The notes beneath the pieces were generated by a model that worked only from the letters and a program-made list of their open reading frames with translations, had not been told where the DNA came from and ran no database searches. A DNA stretch of 29,597 nt from positions 1-29,597 of IMG/VR virus record IMGVR_UViG_3300051212_001215. One strand, given 5' to 3'. The number at the start of each line of letters is the position of its first letter. The stretch's first letter is position 1. This stretch comes from a virus. The translations under genes and the position numbers were made by a program. Positions 26,558 through 29,597 of this stretch are shown here, piece by piece.

Positions 26558-27549
26558 TAGATAAATCCATCCTTTACATAACCACCATTTATAAACGTTT
26601 CAAGATTAAATTTGCGTATTCTTGTTCTGCTGTAAACTGGTAATAAACTAACATTGAGTGTACTTTGAGTAGGAACATGGCTATCATCTGAACTCGATGT
26701 TGACCCAGTACTACCAATACTCTTAGGCTTAGTCATGCTTAAACCTCCACTTATTAGATTAGCTACATTGCCTACATTTCTTAAAGTATTAGCTGCTTGA
26801 GTAAGACCTGCTGCACTGGTAACGCCTGCTATCTTGTTGGCCATATCAGATATAGCGTTTGTAGGATCTCCAGCACCAAATCCGCCACCTGCTTTGCTTG
26901 GAGGATTTTCTATATTTGTGGTGATATAATCAACTTCTTTAGGTAGTGTCATACTAAAACTTTTAACCACCACAGGTACATCCTTAAAAACATAGTCACC
27001 ATATGCATTAAAGTATAAAATTATGGGAGGGTTACCAGCGAGACTACTGTCACCTGTGAACATTTTTGTTGCACTACGCAGAAAATGAACCACTGACAAC
27101 CAATATTGAGCCTGCACAGCATCTTCTACAAAGAAATCACCAGATACACTGATTTCACTGACTCTACTACCTTGATAGCTAACAAATTGAAAATTATGAT
27201 GTGTAAGGGGAGTTTCAGTATAATTTGCTTGACTACTTATAGTAATAGTTGGAGTGTAGGGAAAGATTAACCCTCCTGAATCACGCAAAGGCTTAAATAA
27301 GTTACTTGAAACATATGGCATAACACTACTGGGGAATCCAAGTCTAACACGCCAATCCTTAGGATCACCATCTGAACCACTTTGAGCAGTGGCTACCTCT
27401 TTGGGAGAGAAACTTTCTGCATTTAACGGTAAATTTTTACTGCGTAAAGCACTCATCAACCCGCTGGCACCTGCTCCTATGGCACTGGCTGCTGCTGCGG
27501 TTGCTGCTCCTGCCACAGCGGCTGTGGCTAAATTTCTTAAGAATGACAT
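26557..27549 (-). CDS. 48: Baseplate tail-tube cap/junction protein, gp48/gp54-like
   Basis: Counting from the ATG at 27549 the protein has 330 residues. An Ala-rich N-terminal stretch (about 6-33) is followed by DWRVRLGFPSSV, GGLIFPYTPTITISSQANYT, SVVHFLRSATKMF, YGDYVFKDVPVVVKSF and KEVDYITT, and it ends with PVYSRTRIRKFNLETF and a short tail. This order matches the tail-tube cap family of T4-like phages (gp48, with gp54 a close structural relative), which starts tube polymerisation on the baseplate. A longer reading from TTG at 27567 is possible, but the ATG is preferred: AAAGGGG at 27556-27562 lies 6 bases upstream, and the late-promoter-like motif is then 19 bases away, as at the other two sites. 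A Gly/Ser-rich loop (about 225-300) splits the domain. gp54 cannot be excluded. Confidence 0.82.
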   Translation of the reverse strand: MSFLRNLATAAVAGAATAAAASAIGAGASGLMSALRSKNLPLNAESFSPKEVATAQSGSDGDPKDWRVRLGFPSSVMPYVSSNLFKPLRDSGGLIFPYTPTITISSQANYTETPLTHHNFQFVSYQGSRVSEISVSGDFFVEDAVQAQYWLSVVHFLRSATKMFTGDSSLAGNPPIILYFNAYGDYVFKDVPVVVKSFSMTLPKEVDYITTNIENPPSKAGGGFGAGDPTNAISDMANKIAGVTSAAGLTQAANTLRNVGNVANLISGGLSMTKPKSIGSTGSTSSSDDSHVPTQSTLNVSLLPVYSRTRIRKFNLETFINGGYVKDGFI

Positions 27550-27568
27550 TTTATTCCCCTTTGGCAAA

Positions 27569-27576
27569 TATTTATT
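27569..27576 (-). promoter_or_regulatory. Putative late promoter AATAAATA for the baseplate operon
   Basis: On the - strand the divergent gap reads AAATAAATATTTG, with the octamer ending 19 bases before the ATG at 27549. It shares base 27576 with the -35 box of the promoter facing the other way. It would drive the whole tail operon from the tube cap leftwards. Confidence 0.6.
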
Positions 27577-27604
27577 TGACTTTGTTATGTGCGTAGTTTA
27601 TACT
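27576..27604 (+). promoter_or_regulatory. Sigma-70-type promoter for the gp55 gene
   Basis: TTGACT (27576-27581), a 17-base spacer, and TATACT (27599-27604) form a near-consensus host promoter: one mismatch in each hexamer and the ideal spacing. Transcription would start near 27611, just before AGGAGAGG and the gp55 ATG at 27627, leaving a leader of about 16 bases. Host polymerase can therefore make the late sigma factor without phage factors. Confidence 0.75.
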
Positions 27605-27626
27605 AATAACAGGAGAGGAATATTTA

Positions 27627-28448
27627 ATGAGCGTTAACTATCTTAATAACAAAGATTTATTGGAAGAAATACACAAGAGTAAAAACACATATTCCAGTTA
27701 TAGCAAACCAGAATATAATCAGTATGATTTAATTCTTTATAGTTTAGAAAAAATCAACATTAGAACCATAGCAGAGGCCAAACGTAATCGTGCCAAAAGA
27801 ATGGGTGATGAGGATTATGCTCGTAGACGTGAAGCTGGTGAAAAGATTAAATTAGCAGAATGTGAAGTTGACTATAAAAAAATAGCTAAAACAGATATTG
27901 TATTTAGAATAATGACTTATGAACATATTCCTGTGAATAAAACACGAAAAAAGAATCAAAAAACTGAAGCAGATGGACATGATCGTGTAAACTTTCCACC
28001 ATTTCAACACTGGAAATTTGATGAAAACGATGAATTAATATGCGTTGGAAAAAGTCATTGGAAGGGTGGAGTAAAAAGCGGTAAATTTAGCAAAGATCAT
28101 GGACAAATAACCAACACTCTAGCTCGTATGTATATTAAATTATGTGAACGTTATGCTACCCGTGGCAACGTTCGTGGCTATACCTACAATGATGAGATGC
28201 GAGCACAGGCCATATTACAACTTACACAGGTAGGACTACAATTTAATGAAGCCAAATCGAACAATCCTTTTGCTTATTTTACTGCTGCTGTTACTAATAG
28301 TTTTGTTCGAATAATCAATATTGAAAAACGTAATCAAAATATTAGAGATGATATTCTCGAAATGAACGATATGAACCCAAGTTATACACGAATCAGCAAT
28401 GCTGAACATACAGCCAGCTTAAAAAGGTATGAAAGAGAAGAGGAATGA
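27627..28448 (+). CDS. 55: Late-transcription sigma factor gp55
   Basis: gp55 replaces the host sigma factor and directs RNA polymerase to late promoters, normally with the sliding clamp and gp33. The diagnostic region is at about 155-260: ITNTLARMYIKLCERYATRG, GYTYNDEMRAQAILQLTQVG, NPFAYFTAAVTNSFVRIINI and EKRNQNIRDDILEMN, then PSYTR. This is the sigma region 2-like core as found in marine T4-like phages. Residues about 115-150 (VNFPPFQHWKF, VGKSHWKGG) are also a feature I recall from the marine forms. At 273 residues it is longer than T4 gp55 (185), mostly at the N-terminus, where a charged helical stretch (about 48-80) stands out. AGGAGAGG gives a strong ribosome binding site. The stop overlaps the gp47 ATG by 4 bases. 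The gene is divergent from the late operon it should control. Confidence 0.92.
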   Translation: MSVNYLNNKDLLEEIHKSKNTYSSYSKPEYNQYDLILYSLEKINIRTIAEAKRNRAKRMGDEDYARRREAGEKIKLAECEVDYKKIAKTDIVFRIMTYEHIPVNKTRKKNQKTEADGHDRVNFPPFQHWKFDENDELICVGKSHWKGGVKSGKFSKDHGQITNTLARMYIKLCERYATRGNVRGYTYNDEMRAQAILQLTQVGLQFNEAKSNNPFAYFTAAVTNSFVRIINIEKRNQNIRDDILEMNDMNPSYTRISNAEHTASLKRYEREEE

Positions 28449-29455
28449 GTTTATTTAAAAAGGCAGCATTTTTTACAGACATACACTTTGGTCTAAAATC
28501 TAATAGTCAAGTACATAACCAAGATTGTGAAGATTTTGTAGATTGGTTTATTAAAACCGCAAAGGAGAACGGATGTGATACTGGATTCTTTTTGGGCGAT
28601 TGGCATCATAATCGCAATAGTCTTAATATCGTTACTATGGATTATAGTTTACGCAGTTTGGAAAAACTTGGCCAAGCATTTGATCAGTTCTTTTTCTTTC
28701 CTGGTAATCATGATCTCTACTATAAAGATAAACGAGATATTCATAGTGTAGAGTTTGGCAAATATATTCCAGGCATCACCGTTGTACACAAACCTATAAC
28801 ACAGGGTGAAGTTACTATGTGTCCTTGGCTTGTAGGTGATGAATGGAAAACTGTAGGTAAAAAAGATGCTCGCTATATATTTGGTCACTTTGAATTGCCC
28901 AGTTTCTTTATGAATGCTATGGTACAAATGCCTGATCATGGTGAAATACAGTTAAGTCAATTTAAGAAATATGAAATTGGCCTTAGTGGACACTTTCATA
29001 AACGTCAAAATAAACAGAACATGCACTATATTGGAAATGCTTTCCCACATAATTATGCTGATGCTTGGGATGATGACCGAGGCATGATGATATTAGAGTG
29101 GGGTGCCGAACCCAAATACCATGCCTGGGATCAACAACCTACTTTTAGAACTGTTACACTTAGTAGACTGATTGATGAAAAAGATACATTGATCAAACCT
29201 AAACAACATCTTCGTGTAACATTAGACATTCCTATCAGTTATGAAGAAGGTAGTGCCATCAAAGAAGAATTTATTGGAAATTATGACATTCGTGAACTTA
29301 CACTGATTCCTGAAAAGCGTGATGTAGAACTTAATACTGATTTAGAAATTACAGCGTTTGAAAGTTTAGATCAAATTGTTATTAATCAGTTGACAAGCTT
29401 AGAAAGTGACACGTATAATATTAAACTTCTTATGGATATCTATAAAAATATATGA
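28445..29455 (+). CDS. 47: Recombination nuclease subunit gp47 (SbcD/Mre11-like)
   Basis: gp47 is the metallophosphoesterase nuclease of the gp46-gp47 complex, which resects DNA ends for recombination-dependent replication and helps degrade host DNA. Metal-ligand motifs appear in the family order: Asp12 and His14 (TDIHFG), Asp52 (LGDWHHNR), Asn88-His89-Asp90 (PGNHD), His148 (IFGHFE) and His183-x-His185 (SGHFHKR). Its 336 residues match T4 gp47 (339). The C-terminal 100 residues, after WDQQPTFRTV, are the capping domain expected to contact gp46. It is joined to gp55 upstream and to gp46 downstream by 4-base ATGA overlaps, so all three should be made from one transcript starting in the divergent gap. 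No missing residue or break is seen. Confidence 0.95.
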   Translation: MSLFKKAAFFTDIHFGLKSNSQVHNQDCEDFVDWFIKTAKENGCDTGFFLGDWHHNRNSLNIVTMDYSLRSLEKLGQAFDQFFFFPGNHDLYYKDKRDIHSVEFGKYIPGITVVHKPITQGEVTMCPWLVGDEWKTVGKKDARYIFGHFELPSFFMNAMVQMPDHGEIQLSQFKKYEIGLSGHFHKRQNKQNMHYIGNAFPHNYADAWDDDRGMMILEWGAEPKYHAWDQQPTFRTVTLSRLIDEKDTLIKPKQHLRVTLDIPISYEEGSAIKEEFIGNYDIRELTLIPEKRDVELNTDLEITAFESLDQIVINQLTSLESDTYNIKLLMDIYKNI

Positions 29456-29597
29456 TTAAAATTAAAGACTTAACTGTTAGAAATTTTATGAGTGTTGGCA
29501 ACAATACTCAAGCCGTAGACTTCTGTAAGGAGCAACTAACATTGGTCTTGGGCGAGAATCTGGATCAAGGTGGTGATGACAGTGGTAGTCGTAATGG
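29452..29597 (+). CDS. 46: Recombination ATPase subunit gp46 (SbcC/Rad50-like), N-terminal fragment
   Basis: Only the first 48 codons are inside the window; the gene continues past the right edge. The start MIKIKDLTVRNFMSVGNNTQ is the usual beta-strand opening of SbcC/Rad50-type ATPases (T4 gp46 reads NIMSVGQN here). The P-loop then begins as LVLGENLDQGGDDSGSRNG and is cut off before the expected GK-S/T. Compared with the T4 form (GRNGGGKST) it carries about ten extra residues between the two glycines, which I recall as a feature of marine T4-like gp46. It overlaps the gp47 stop by 4 bases. Its ABC ATPase activity drives the gp47 nuclease. Confidence 0.9.
   Translation, partial: MIKIKDLTVRNFMSVGNNTQAVDFCKEQLTLVLGENLDQGGDDSGSRN

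Noticed and set aside
28649-28939. 96-codon - strand frame inside gp47
   Set aside because: It lies wholly antisense to a gene with all nuclease motifs and has no recognisable domain.

Overview
This AT-rich, almost gap-free window is part of the genome of a marine T4-like myovirus (exo-T-even type, as infect cyanobacteria or SAR11). The evidence is a divergent pair of gene blocks. On the right, the + strand carries the late sigma factor gp55, the recombination nuclease gp47 and the start of its partner gp46, in the order seen in marine T4-like phages. On the left, the - strand carries a long late operon for baseplate and tail-tip proteins. No photosynthesis gene or other host marker lies in the window, so the host cannot be named. 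I saw no tRNA, rRNA, IS element or CRISPR array.

The - strand order, in the direction of transcription, is: tail-tube cap gp48/gp54-like (27549-26557); small LysM-like wedge protein gp53-like (26557-26258); an 839-residue hub-like protein (26256-23737); gp5-like central spike without a visible lysozyme domain (23737-22154); gp25 wedge protein (22157-21717); gp6 wedge protein, enlarged to 1190 residues (21671-18099); a giant 4776-residue protein in the gp7/gp8 position (18099-3769); a collagen-like fibre protein (3766-2795); a subtilisin-like protease (2798-1212); a conserved marine-phage structural protein (1165-557); and a partial structural protein running off the left edge (555-1). Most junctions overlap by 1-4 bases or are 1-2 bases apart, so the genes are probably translationally coupled. 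The only three real gaps on this strand each carry the octamer AATAAATA, 17-19 bases before a start codon. I read it as this phage's gp55-dependent late promoter.

The control point is the 77-base divergent gap at 27550-27626. A near-consensus host sigma-70 promoter (TTGACT, 17 bases, TATACT) faces right towards the gp55 gene, and the late motif faces left towards the tail operon, sharing one base with it. The simple reading is that host polymerase makes gp55 early, and gp55 then turns on the operon next door.

The most unusual content is the set of host-facing structural genes. The giant protein fills 48% of the window. In it I can see seven CBM5/12-like aromatic modules, a beta-propeller-like region of FG-GAP-type blades, and two paired GxGY modules. 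gp6 carries an eighth copy of the aromatic module. Directly downstream, with a 4-base overlap between them, come a collagen-like fibre and a subtilase with a prodomain and a complete catalytic set. A baseplate decorated with glycan-binding modules, a collagen shaft and a built-in protease is the best candidate here for an undescribed system.
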